Origin: Gammaproteobacteria bacterium
GTDB taxonomy: Bacteria > Pseudomonadota > Gammaproteobacteria > Xanthomonadales > SZUA-5
Direction: 5' to 3'
NCBI GenBank assembly: GCA_030430155.1
Contig: JAUIFV010000032.1
Coordinates: 1 to 35,889 of the forward strand
Length of the DNA stretch: 35,889 bases
Shown: positions 23,899 to 31,516 of the stretch, one piece after another
How positions within the stretch are numbered: the first letter of the stretch is position 1
How the letters are laid out: each line of letters begins with the position of its first letter
The notes under the pieces: generated by a model
Told to the model about the DNA's origin: nothing
What the model saw: the letters and a program-made list of their open reading frames with translations, nothing else
Databases searched by the model: none
Translations under genes and position numbers: made by a program

Positions 23899-26790
23899 AT
23901 GAAAGCCGTATTGTTCACCATCCTGGCGTTGGTCATCGCTGACCGGGAAGCGTCGGCGCAGCTTTGGACTGCAGACGCCGGTTTGGTTGAATCCATTCAG
24001 CCCGGATCCGGCAGCGCCGAACTGGCCTGGGTGGGCGATCAGGCGATGCTCGTCGCCGGTTTGTACAGCTTGGAGGGGCAGGCAGTCACGCTCGCATTCG
24101 GGTCCGACCCGTCTGTACGACGATCGCAGTTCGGTGTGCCGGATATCCGCCATTTGGAGATTGATGCCGTCCTGGGAAGCTCGGCGTTGGGCATGGTGGT
24201 TCGCGGGCGCGAGCGGGTGCTGGGTACCAACGAACGATCGTTCGTCGCTCTTATCGATGAGCAGGCCAGCCTGCGCTGGGCAATACCGGGCTTCGCCGAT
24301 GCTGCGCTCTTCCTGCCTGGCGACATCATCGCCATCCGCCGCGGTGGTCGCCTGCAGGGGGTAAAGGCCAATGACGGGACGCTACTCTGGCAGCGCGTGT
24401 TCAGTGACCTGGTGCCGGTCTCTGGTCAGGCCCAGGTCAGCGCGGCAATAGCGCCGGACAAGAATTTGCTGGTCGCGGCAACGCCGAGCGCAAACGGGCA
24501 GGTGATCAACCCCTTTCTGCTGGTCATAGACCCTACGACCGGGCAGACGTTGCAGCAATGGCGGGCAGAGCCGTCGCTCAATCTGCGCGGTCTGCGATGT
24601 GAGGTGGCCGAGGTTGCCGGCGACGTGGTGCTGGCGTGGAACCAGGTTGGTAGTAGCGATCTCTTCGTCGAGCGGCGGCAGCTCAGCGATGGTCTGGTGC
24701 TCTGGCGTACCCGGATCAGTTCGCTGCCCTTCGAGGACGGGCCCTGTCCCTTGGTCGCCAATGCCGATGTCGTCGCATTGCGATCCCACCAGCTCAATCT
24801 GGGTACCGATTTCATAGGCATGGACGCCAATACCGGGGCGATACGCTGGCGGCAGAACCTGCCCTTCGAGAGTTTCGGTCGGCTGACCGATCTGAACGAT
24901 GGAGGCCTGTTGCTCTCCCAAACCGACCAAAGCGCGCCTGCACAGCTGGTGGTACAGCGCTTTCGATCCAGCGACGGTCAGCTGCAGTGGACTCAGTCCT
25001 TTACATCCCGGCTGCCATCGGTCCGGGTATCCGCGGCAGCGATCGCACTAGCCAGCGTGGAATCCGGAACCAGTGCGAACAGCCTGCGGGTGCGGCAGCT
25101 CAGCCTGGCCGACGGTTCGTTGATTGGCGAGCGCAGTGAGCAGACTGCTGCACAACGCGTTCTTCCTGCCGCGGCGAGCTTCGTTGACGGCATCCCCTAT
25201 CTGCTCAGCAGCGGGCACGGCGCTGATCAACGGCAAGCGCATCTGCAGCGGCTCAATGCCGATACGGGCGCGGTGGAATGGCAAACCACGCTGCAGTTAG
25301 GGTCGGCGCCACAGCATCTGCAGTTTGCTCAGCTTCAGAGCAGTGCGGACGGCGGCGTGTTCGCTGCCGTGAGCTACCTTTCCGGCGGCACAACCTCGCC
25401 CACCGATGTCTTCAAGGTCAGTTCGGCCGGAACCGAGCTTTACCGCTACGCCTTTCAGCCCGATTCGGGCTACGTGTTGGCCGGGCACGACAGCGGCGAA
25501 GCCAGTCTGCGCTTCGTCGAATGCGTCGATATTCCCACTTGCAACACGTTGCAGTCCGTCCTGGTACGCCTGGACGTTGCCGGTGCTGAACGCTGGCGAG
25601 TCAACAACGTCAGTCAGCTGGTTGCCGCAGTCGGCACTTCGTCATTGGTTGATGACTACAACGCAGAACAGCTGCGGCTGCACGACGTCGCCGGAGCGAC
25701 CACCTGGCAGATTGCAAGCAGCGCTTTGGCTACCAGCAGCGCGGTGTCCAATGCGCAGCAGGTCGGCATTGCCCAGTTTGATTTCGGGCTTTCGCCGACC
25801 GCATTGCTGATTACGGCACTATCCAGAGGCTCGGGTACTACCTTGTGGTCGGACTATCCGCCCATGCCCGCAGGATTTGGCAGCGGCAGCGGATCGATAC
25901 ACGTGTTGGCCGATCCCGGCCATTGGCTGGTCACCGGCATTGCAACCTTTCCCATCAACACCCAGCAGCGCTTCGATCTCCCAGTACTTGCCAGCTATGA
26001 CGCAGGCAGTGGAATGCGAAGCGCGTTGCATACGCCATCGGGTGGGGTCGATCCCTATTGGGTGCTACGCGGCCCGCTGGCGCAGCGCGATGGGGTGATC
26101 TGGATGCGCGGGACGCGGATGTTGGACGGTCGCAATGGCGGCGAACAGCGTCGTATCGCGGTCGCCAGGGTTGACGAAACCAGCCTGCAGGTCGAGGGCG
26201 AATACCTGGTCGCTCGCGACTACGACCAGCCGCTGCGGGGCCGTCCGGAGGCTTTCCCTCGGGTCATGGCGAGCAATGGTGACCTGTTGCTTGAAACCGA
26301 GACGCGCGGCGAGTTGGTCCGTAAACAGCTGCAGCGGCTACCCGCCGTTACCGCTCAGGTGGCCGACTTGCGGGTGACTTTGGTTGATCAAGTATCACCG
26401 CTGCGGGCGCTGGGACCATCTCGAATCGTGGCGGTGCGCGTGCAGAACCTGGGTGCGTCCGCGGCGCAGAATGGACTGGTGGGAAGCGCCGCGCCGGATG
26501 GTAGGGCGTGGGCGATACTGCGTCGCTGCGAAGTCACCGCAGGAAGTGGCCAATGCCCCATGCAATTGGATATCGCTTCCGAACAGGCGTTCAGTCTGGA
26601 TTCCGGTGCCGAGTTGATTCTGCACTACGAGGTCTACACCAGCAGCTACGTACCGCAGCAACCCGCAGGCAGTCCCGACAGCATCTATTTCCACGTCGAA
26701 CCACCGTTCGGCATTGGTGACGCCGACCTCGGCGACAACGTCGTCTTGGCCAGGGTGAATCTGGGTGGGTTTGGGAATGGATTTGAGTAG
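23899..26790 (+). CDS. Large secreted PQQ-propeller-like protein ending in GFGNGFE
   Basis: A 963-residue exported protein from ATG 23899; the upstream in-frame start at 23869 would extend the signal awkwardly. The signal peptide is MKAVLFTILALVIADREASA-Q. Most of the length (about 30-830) is made of repeated beta-propeller-like blades with the PQQ-repeat look: LQGVKANDGTLLWQRVFSDL, LLVIDPTTGQTLQQWRAEPS, IGMDANTGAIRWRQNLPFES, LQRLNADTGAVEWQTTLQLG. No catalytic residues stand out. The C-terminal domain (ADLRVTLVDQVSPLRALGPS, LGDNVVLARVNLGG) resembles a CARDB/DUF11-type beta-sandwich, and the protein ends GFGNGFE, similar to the short FxDGFE-type ends I recall from other secreted proteins of this order. 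Probably a surface or periplasmic protein. Confidence 0.85.
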   Translation: MKAVLFTILALVIADREASAQLWTADAGLVESIQPGSGSAELAWVGDQAMLVAGLYSLEGQAVTLAFGSDPSVRRSQFGVPDIRHLEIDAVLGSSALGMVVRGRERVLGTNERSFVALIDEQASLRWAIPGFADAALFLPGDIIAIRRGGRLQGVKANDGTLLWQRVFSDLVPVSGQAQVSAAIAPDKNLLVAATPSANGQVINPFLLVIDPTTGQTLQQWRAEPSLNLRGLRCEVAEVAGDVVLAWNQVGSSDLFVERRQLSDGLVLWRTRISSLPFEDGPCPLVANADVVALRSHQLNLGTDFIGMDANTGAIRWRQNLPFESFGRLTDLNDGGLLLSQTDQSAPAQLVVQRFRSSDGQLQWTQSFTSRLPSVRVSAAAIALASVESGTSANSLRVRQLSLADGSLIGERSEQTAAQRVLPAAASFVDGIPYLLSSGHGADQRQAHLQRLNADTGAVEWQTTLQLGSAPQHLQFAQLQSSADGGVFAAVSYLSGGTTSPTDVFKVSSAGTELYRYAFQPDSGYVLAGHDSGEASLRFVECVDIPTCNTLQSVLVRLDVAGAERWRVNNVSQLVAAVGTSSLVDDYNAEQLRLHDVAGATTWQIASSALATSSAVSNAQQVGIAQFDFGLSPTALLITALSRGSGTTLWSDYPPMPAGFGSGSGSIHVLADPGHWLVTGIATFPINTQQRFDLPVLASYDAGSGMRSALHTPSGGVDPYWVLRGPLAQRDGVIWMRGTRMLDGRNGGEQRRIAVARVDETSLQVEGEYLVARDYDQPLRGRPEAFPRVMASNGDLLLETETRGELVRKQLQRLPAVTAQVADLRVTLVDQVSPLRALGPSRIVAVRVQNLGASAAQNGLVGSAAPDGRAWAILRRCEVTAGSGQCPMQLDIASEQAFSLDSGAELILHYEVYTSSYVPQQPAGSPDSIYFHVEPPFGIGDADLGDNVVLARVNLGGFGNGFE

Positions 26791-26960
26791 CTGCGAGCCT
26801 GACACTTTGCTGCTTCCAGCTACGCCCTCGCCTGCAGGCGCCTGAGTCTTGGCCCCATCGCCCACCCATCGGCTCCATCACCTGTTCATCTGCGTCGCCG
26901 ATGCTCCCGAGGCGACCCTGTTGCGATGCACGGCCTGAACGGTGACGGACGGCGCGGCGA

Positions 26961-27515
26961 TCAGCGCCCCATGCTACCCATGACGATGGCCGCAGCCACC
27001 GCAACGATGATCAACAGCAGCAGCACCACGGCGATCCAGTCGCCCACGCTGCGGCGGTACTTGATGTGCGGGGTGGCGTCGATGATCTGTTGGTAATCTG
27101 CGGCAAGGACGGTGCGGCCCTTTGCGCAGAACAGCAGATAAAGTGCCCAGGCGTTGATCAAGGTGCCCGCCGGGAAAGCGAGCAGGCCGATACCGGAAAG
27201 CACCCCCGAGGGCAGATGGGCCCAGGGCCGCAGCCGGCGCAAACCATAGCCAAGGACTGCGCAGGCCAGACCAAGCAGGGCGAGTAAGGCGAGGACGCCC
27301 AGTTCAAAGCCATTGCTGCGGCCGTTTAGGGTGAGCAGCATGGGCAGGCTGGCGAAGAACAGCATCAGGCAGGACAGGTAGTACAGCGAGCCGATGGACT
27401 TCAGCTGTACCTCATGACGATGGTGCGCGCTGCGCGTTTGTACTGCCGCGCTTTGGTCCTCCGTCGGCAGGTCGGCGACCGTGGCAGTGGGCGGGGCGTA
27501 GGGGCTGTCACTCAT
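26961..27515 (-). CDS. Membrane protein of unknown function
   Basis: A 184-residue protein from ATG 27515 (MSDSPYAPPTATVADLPTED); a GTG at 27542 would add nine residues. The N-terminal 45 residues are polar, followed by about four hydrophobic helices (SIGSLYYLSCLMLFFASLPM, GVLALLALLGLACAVLGYGL, SGVLSGIGLLAFPAGTLINA with WALYLLFCAKGR, and VLLLLIIVAVAAAIVMGSMG). The SPYAPPTA start and the LYLLFCAKGR segment resemble uncharacterised inner-membrane proteins in this group. No function can be assigned. The short gap after the PQQ-like gene (26791-26960) shows nothing I can support. Confidence 0.8.
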   Translation of the reverse strand: MSDSPYAPPTATVADLPTEDQSAAVQTRSAHHRHEVQLKSIGSLYYLSCLMLFFASLPMLLTLNGRSNGFELGVLALLALLGLACAVLGYGLRRLRPWAHLPSGVLSGIGLLAFPAGTLINAWALYLLFCAKGRTVLAADYQQIIDATPHIKYRRSVGDWIAVVLLLLIIVAVAAAIVMGSMGR

Positions 27516-27584
27516 CGGATTTTTCACCACGTCGTCGCGCACAGCATCTTCGAGCCGCCATGCCCAGAAAAGTTCAAACGGCCG

Positions 27585-28325
27585 TTATCGCTTGACCGCG
27601 GTGAATACCGCAAAACGCGCGCCGTCCGCACTAAGACGCTGGCCGTAGTCCCAATCGACCCGGCCGATCTCGAAGTTGGCGCCCAGCAGCAGCATCTCCA
27701 ACTCGGACGGATCCAGCGGCGCGACCAGCGCGCGGGTGTTGATGGTTTGCGCTACCGATCCGTCGGCGTCGATGCGCTGATAGCGGCGCTCGACGTGATT
27801 GATCTGCTTGTTCTGCGGGATGATTCGGGTCCAACGGCGCAGGCGCCCGTCACCCAAAGTGCGGTCGTAGTTGAGATGAAACTGGTCGTCGGTGGGAATG
27901 GGCTGGGGAACGAAGCAATCGATCAGCAGATGACCACCGGGGCGCAGCAGGTGGTGCAGCTCATTGACCAGCTTGTCGCGCTCTGCGGCACTGAGCACCG
28001 AAGTAATCAGGCTATATGGGCACAGCACCACATCGAAGCCGCTGCGCAGCGGCAGGGCATTGATGTCGGCGCGCAGCAGCGGCGGCGGCTGAGGCATCCG
28101 CTGGCGCAGTTTTTCCAACATTCGTGCCGAGCGGTCGACGCAGACCAGGTCGATGTCGACCTGCGCCAGCGCCGCACTGATTCTGCCCGTGCCACAGCCC
28201 AGTTCCAGCACCCGACCATCGGCTGCCAGACAACGGCTGACCCAAAAGTCGACGTCGTCCAGGTCCATGTTGGCACCCATGTCGACGTCATAAAAATCGG
28301 CGATCAGATCGTAGAGCTGATCCAT
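27585..28325 (-). CDS. Class I SAM-dependent methyltransferase
   Basis: A 246-residue soluble methyltransferase. After an N-terminal YDLIADFYDVDMGANMDLDD segment, motif I VLELGCGTGRISAAL is at about 39-53, the acidic motif II residue is in VCVDRSARMLEKL, and motifs IV and post-IV read FDVVLCPYSLITSVLS and LLRPGGHLLIDCFVP. The rest is a beta-rich lid (YDRTLGDGRLRRWTRIIPQN, HVERRYQRIDADG). An AGGGGA box precedes the ATG. Substrate unknown. It is oriented with the shortened WecB-like gene upstream, 78 bp away, and might share its transcript. Confidence 0.92.
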   Translation of the reverse strand: MDQLYDLIADFYDVDMGANMDLDDVDFWVSRCLAADGRVLELGCGTGRISAALAQVDIDLVCVDRSARMLEKLRQRMPQPPPLLRADINALPLRSGFDVVLCPYSLITSVLSAAERDKLVNELHHLLRPGGHLLIDCFVPQPIPTDDQFHLNYDRTLGDGRLRRWTRIIPQNKQINHVERRYQRIDADGSVAQTINTRALVAPLDPSELEMLLLGANFEIGRVDWDYGQRLSADGARFAVFTAVKR

Positions 28326-28403
28326 CGCATCCCCTGTGGCAAAGTGCGGCGTTGCTGGCGTTCAACGATACACGATGTCAGCAGCCTTGCTCGAATCGTG
28401 GGG

Positions 28404-28997
28404 TTAGTTAAGTCTGGGCGAAGGGCTAGTCGCCCCGCCGATGCTGGCCGGTTGTGGGTTGAGCAGGGTGTCGGCAACCAGCCGGGCGGTTGTTGCGGCT
28501 TCGGTTCGGCTCGATGGCTGGCGCAGCCTGCAAACCAAGGCGTCGGCTGTACGCGCCGTGATCGTCGTCAGGTCGGACTCTGCAACTCGCGTGTGATCGT
28601 TGTGCAGGTCGATTAGTCGCCGCCGCAGGTCGTGTGCAGCCAGTTTGGCGGCGCTGGCCGTCGCGCCAGTGCCGTGGACGATGACCGCGTCAGCGGCCAG
28701 GGCGCGAAACAACGCGCGTAAACGATGGCGCTGCTCTTGCTCACGTAGCCGGGGCTCGCTGTGGACGAGTTGACGAGGCAGGCGCAGGGCATGCAGGTTC
28801 CAACGGTCGAACATGCTGACGCAGTCGCTCTGCGCGCTTGCGCTGGCGACCAGCGTGATGGTCAGCCGGCCGTCGTCCAACAGCGCCCTGATCAGCGGGG
28901 CCAGGACGGCGCCTTCCTGGTGCGACTCCACTACGAGGACCACGTGGCCGGGTTGAGGCTGCAGTACGTGCGCTAGTGCGGACATGGCGAGGCTCAT
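28404..28997 (-). CDS. Shortened WecB-like (UDP-sugar epimerase family) protein
   Basis: A 197-residue protein that looks like the N-terminal half of the UDP-GlcNAc 2-epimerase family. HVVLVVESHQEGAVLAPLIR corresponds to the family's opening strand and helix (usually F-G-T-R-P-E-A), RLREQEQRHRLRALFRALAA to the helical region, and ADAVIVHGTGATASAAKLAA to the family's VLVHGDTTT segment. The C-terminal end (EAATTARLVADTLLNPQPA) resembles the family's last helix, but the catalytic C-terminal domain between them is missing, and the normally conserved Arg, Asp and Glu positions are changed. It is probably not an epimerase. Start could be 28997 or the next ATG at 28985. Confidence 0.6.
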   Translation of the reverse strand: MSLAMSALAHVLQPQPGHVVLVVESHQEGAVLAPLIRALLDDGRLTITLVASASAQSDCVSMFDRWNLHALRLPRQLVHSEPRLREQEQRHRLRALFRALAADAVIVHGTGATASAAKLAAHDLRRRLIDLHNDHTRVAESDLTTITARTADALVCRLRQPSSRTEAATTARLVADTLLNPQPASIGGATSPSPRLN

Positions 28998-29155
28998 GAC
29001 GGTGTCTGGATCAGTGGACCATCATTGCCAATGCCGGTTCCCTGCACTGGTCGCGGATTTGGGCATCGAGTCCACATCGTTCCGACCCATTGAGTCGGCC
29101 CACAGCGACTCCGCTCAGTCGTACACTGCCGCATTCGTTGCGCAGGAGTGGGATC

Positions 29156-29788
29156 ATGATCGAGCTTTACTACTCGCCCGGCGCCGCCAGTCTCGTGGTC
29201 CACTGGCTGCTGCTGGATATGGGCGTGCCGCATCGGCTGCGCAGGTTGGATCTGGCAAGCCAGGAGCAAAAGCGGGCCGAGTATCTGGCGATCAACCCTC
29301 GCGGCGTGGTGCCGACGCTGTGCGTGGACGGCGCGCCCATCTACGAGAGCGGGGCGATCATCATGCATCTGGCCGACGCCTATCCGCAGGCCGGATTGGC
29401 GCCGCAGCCAGGCACGCTAGAGCGTGCTCGTTACTACCAATGGATCGTGCATCTGGCCAATGCGCTGATGCCGCCCTTCAGGCACTGGTACTACCCGACC
29501 GAGGCGGCCGGGGAGGCCGCCAGCGAGGCCGCGCAGCGCAGCGCTGCCGCAGCCATCGAAACCGAGTTCAGCCGTATCGACGCGCATCTGGCCAAGGGTG
29601 GGCCCTACTTGCTTGGAGAGGCACCCAGCGCGGCCGATTTTCTGCTCACCATGTTGATGCGCTGGTCGCGCAACCTGCCCCGGCCAGCGACCCAATGGCC
29701 ACACCTGGCGAGGTTGGCTGAACTGATGAAGGCGCGCCCGTCCTTCCGACAGCTCTACGCCATTGAGGGTTTGACTGAGTGGAGCTAG
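29156..29788 (+). CDS. Glutathione S-transferase
   Basis: A 210-residue cytoplasmic GST from ATG 29156, with AGGAG at 29144-29148. The thioredoxin-like N-terminal domain has IELYYSPGAASLVVHWLLLD with the Ser/Tyr-containing active-site region near residues 5-11, NPRGVVPTLCVDG with the conserved cis-Pro, and ESGAIIMHLADAYP, the glutathione gamma-glutamyl-binding ES motif. The C-terminal helical domain carries YLLGEAPSAADFLLTMLMRW, the N-capping motif of the family. It would conjugate glutathione to electrophiles or have a related detoxifying activity. It stands alone, and a hairpin repeat element follows its stop. Confidence 0.93.
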   Translation: MIELYYSPGAASLVVHWLLLDMGVPHRLRRLDLASQEQKRAEYLAINPRGVVPTLCVDGAPIYESGAIIMHLADAYPQAGLAPQPGTLERARYYQWIVHLANALMPPFRHWYYPTEAAGEAASEAAQRSAAAAIETEFSRIDAHLAKGGPYLLGEAPSAADFLLTMLMRWSRNLPRPATQWPHLARLAELMKARPSFRQLYAIEGLTEWS

Positions 29789-29947
29789 TGTGGTGAACCG
29801 CAATTACGTTGAATTTAGTTCCGATGGATTTTTTCCTGAGGCAAGGCGCGAGGAGGAGGCATAGCAGGGCTATGGTGACGACGAGCAACGCCGCATTCAG
29901 GGAAAAAGACGCGGAAATAGATCAAGGTGTGCGGTTCACCACACTAG
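29785..29947. repeat. MITE-like hairpin element, family 2
   Basis: A 163-bp element with perfect 18-bp terminal inverted repeats: CTAGTGTGGTGAACCGCA (29785-29802) and its reverse complement (29930-29947). The arms are imperfectly complementary further inward (GGATTTTTTCCTGAGGCAAG-type left half against CGCCGCATTCAGGGAAAAAG), and the centre has CATAGC-AGG-GCTATG. The left end overlaps the last codons of the glutathione S-transferase gene. No ORF fits inside. Confidence 0.88.
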
Positions 29948-29982
29948 CGACCCGCGACTGCGCCGCGGCAAAAGGACTTTCC

Positions 29983-30594
29983 ATGATCGACTTCGTCGCC
30001 ACGTTCATCACATTCTTCGCCGTCGTCGATCCCATCGGCACGGTCCCCGTATTCATCGCGGTGACTAAACAATTCGATCCCAAGGCTCAGCGGCGCATTG
30101 CCTTGCTGGCAACGCTCACCGCTGCGGCCATCCTGCTGTTCTTTGTGATCGCCGGCGAATTCATACTGGCGGCCATGTCGATCCCGCTGGCGGCCTTCCA
30201 GGTCGCCGGTGGCGCAGTGCTGTTTTTGTTCGCGCTGACCATGATCTTCGGTGAAAGCAAGCCCGACGAAGAGATCCGATTGTTGGCCGATCACCGTGAG
30301 ACCGCCGTCTTCCCCCTGGCCGTTCCTTCGCTGGCCAGCCCGGGCGCGATCCTGGCCGCAGTGCTGCTCACCGAGAATGCCCGCTACAACCTCAGCCAGC
30401 AGGCGCAGACCTTTGGCGTGCTGCTGGCAGTGCTGCTGGTCGCCTACCTGCTGATGCTGATGGCCGGGTTGATCAACCGCTGGATCGGGCAAAGCGGCGC
30501 CAGAGTGGTCAGCAAAGTAATGGGCCTCATTCTGGCCTCTGTTGCGGTGACCAATCTGCTTGAGGGGATCAAGTCGTACTTTGGGATTGCCTGA
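29983..30594 (+). CDS. MarC-family integral membrane protein
   Basis: A 203-residue inner-membrane protein with six predicted helices. The start at ATG 29983 has AAAGGA seven bases before it; the upstream reading-frame extension passes through the repeat element and is not real. FFAVVDPIGTVPVFIAVTKQ is the family's first helix signature, and FQVAGGAVLFLFALTMIFGE and SLASPGAILAAVLLTENARY are the conserved middle regions. MarC-type proteins (also YhgN/SnatA-like) are sometimes amino-acid transporters, but most are uncharacterised; the earlier link to multidrug resistance is not supported. Confidence 0.93.
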   Translation: MIDFVATFITFFAVVDPIGTVPVFIAVTKQFDPKAQRRIALLATLTAAAILLFFVIAGEFILAAMSIPLAAFQVAGGAVLFLFALTMIFGESKPDEEIRLLADHRETAVFPLAVPSLASPGAILAAVLLTENARYNLSQQAQTFGVLLAVLLVAYLLMLMAGLINRWIGQSGARVVSKVMGLILASVAVTNLLEGIKSYFGIA

Positions 30595-30595
30595 T

Positions 30596-30624
30596 TGAGG
30601 GCTGAGGGCTGGCTGAGGCCTGAG
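30596..30624 (+). repeat. GGGCTGA heptamer repeat, left arm
   Basis: TGAGGGCTGAGGGCTGGCTG followed by AGGCCTGAG begins immediately after the marC stop. A reversed block (30716-30752) faces it about 90 bp downstream, as with the arms at 85 and 201. Confidence 0.65.
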
Positions 30625-30715
30625 CAGGATACTGCCAACAACGAGGCGTAGCCGGGAAACACCAGCACGCCTCAAGGTCAGTCCGCGCGGAGTGGGCCAC
30701 GCTGTCAACGCTTTT

Positions 30716-30752
30716 CTCAGCCCTCAGCCCTCAGCCCTAGCCCCTCAGCCCT
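30716..30752 (-). repeat. GGGCTGA heptamer repeat, right arm
   Basis: CTCAGCCCTCAGCCCTCAGC and then CCTAGCCCCTCAGCCCTC: five units of the heptamer family, complementary to the block at 30596-30624. It ends just before the terminator of the opposite-strand ribosomal genes. Confidence 0.7.
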
Positions 30753-30758
30753 CCGCGC

Positions 30759-30786
30759 AAAAAAAAACCCGCCCAAAAGGGCGGGT
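30759..30786 (-). terminator. Rho-independent terminator of rpmB-rpmG
   Basis: Read on the minus strand, ACCCGCCC and GGGCGGGT form an 8-bp stem around a four-base loop, followed by a run of eight to nine T. It lies about 65 bp after the rpmG stop. Confidence 0.95.
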
Positions 30787-30851
30787 CGGATTCTTCTTGT
30801 TATGGTCTAAAGGCGTTGGATCAAACGCAGTGGCGCTAGGCCGACAGCTGG

Positions 30852-31007
30852 CTATTTGATCTTGCCTTCTTTGTACAGGACGTGCTTGCGCGCCACCGGA
30901 TCGAACTTCTTGAACTCGAGCTTGTGCGGCGTGTTCTTCTTGTTCTTGTCGGTGGTGTAGAAGTGACCGGTACCGGCGCTGGAGGTGAGACGAATCTTGT
31001 CACGCAT
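30852..31007 (-). CDS. rpmG: Ribosomal protein bL33
   Basis: A 51-residue ribosomal protein, too short to be found by usual ORF cut-offs. It reads [20 protein letters not shown] and then [20 protein letters not shown] and [11 protein letters not shown]. It is the zinc-free form: no CxxC pairs are present. GGAG lies upstream of the ATG. It follows rpmB by 15 bp on the same strand in the usual rpmB-rpmG order and ends before a strong terminator. It is part of the large ribosomal subunit near the E site. Confidence 0.98.
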   Translation of the reverse strand: MRDKIRLTSSAGTGHFYTTDKNKKNTPHKLEFKKFDPVARKHVLYKEGKIK

Positions 31008-31022
31008 GGCTGCTTACTCCGC

Positions 31023-31259
31023 TTAGATCTTCATACCGTTGGCGCGCAGATCGGCGAGCACGGCGTCGATGCCGTTCTTGTCGATGGTGCGCAGCGCGGC
31101 GCCGGACAGGCGCAGACGGACGAAGCGGTTTTCACTTTCCACCCAAATGCGATGCCACTGCAGGTTGGGCAGGAAACGACGACGGGTCTTGTTGTTCGCA
31201 TGGGACACGTTGTTACCAACGCGCGGGCGCTTGCCCGTGACTTGACACACTCGCGCCAT
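31023..31259 (-). CDS. rpmB: Ribosomal protein bL28
   Basis: A 78-residue ribosomal protein: [40 protein letters not shown] and [20 protein letters not shown] are the family hallmarks. ATG 31259 matches the usual N-terminus; the open frame upstream of it covers the promoter and is not translated. A single cysteine (C5) is present instead of the paired zinc-binding cysteines. It is co-transcribed with rpmG from a promoter about 55 bp upstream. Confidence 0.98.
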   Translation of the reverse strand: MARVCQVTGKRPRVGNNVSHANNKTRRRFLPNLQWHRIWVESENRFVRLRLSGAALRTIDKNGIDAVLADLRANGMKI

Positions 31260-31313
31260 GAGGCACCTCATCAGGATTACGATTGCCGGGGATTGCCCCG
31301 CAAAGAGCCGCAC

Positions 31314-31342
31314 TTTATAGCGGAAGGTGCGGTCGGATGCAA
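31314..31342 (-). promoter_or_regulatory. Sigma-70-type promoter of rpmB-rpmG
   Basis: On the minus strand, TTGCAT (31342-31337), a 17-bp spacer and TATAAA (31319-31314, five of six to consensus) precede rpmB, giving a leader of about 48 nt. In that leader an imperfect GC-rich hairpin (31282-31303) lies upstream of the start codon. Confidence 0.7.
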
Positions 31343-31440
31343 ATGCTTTTTCGCGATTCCCGCTTTTTCGCGGGCAGAGGGACGTCTGGTGCCACCTCCA
31401 TGACCACTGGGGCAAGCACATTGGGCCGGATGGGGTCTAT

Positions 31441-31454
31441 TGTAACCGGTTACC
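31441..31454. promoter_or_regulatory. Palindromic operator candidate upstream of the RND genes
   Basis: GTAACCGGTTAC (31442-31453) is a perfect 12-bp palindrome, flanked as TGTAACCGGTTACC. A CG-centred palindrome of this layout is typical of LacI-family operators. It lies 63 bp before the adaptor gene start and about 100 bp from the rpmB promoter, so it most likely serves the efflux genes. No regulator gene is in the window. Confidence 0.5.
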
Positions 31455-31516
31455 GGAGTAAGGCCGCGATCTGGCCGTACGCCGTAGCCGCGCCCTTCTC
31501 ACTGCCGAGCCCGTTC

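Noticed and set aside
27414-28616. A 400-codon plus-strand open frame over the methyltransferase
   Set aside because: The minus strand encodes clear SAM-methyltransferase motifs; the plus-strand frame has low-complexity shadow composition.
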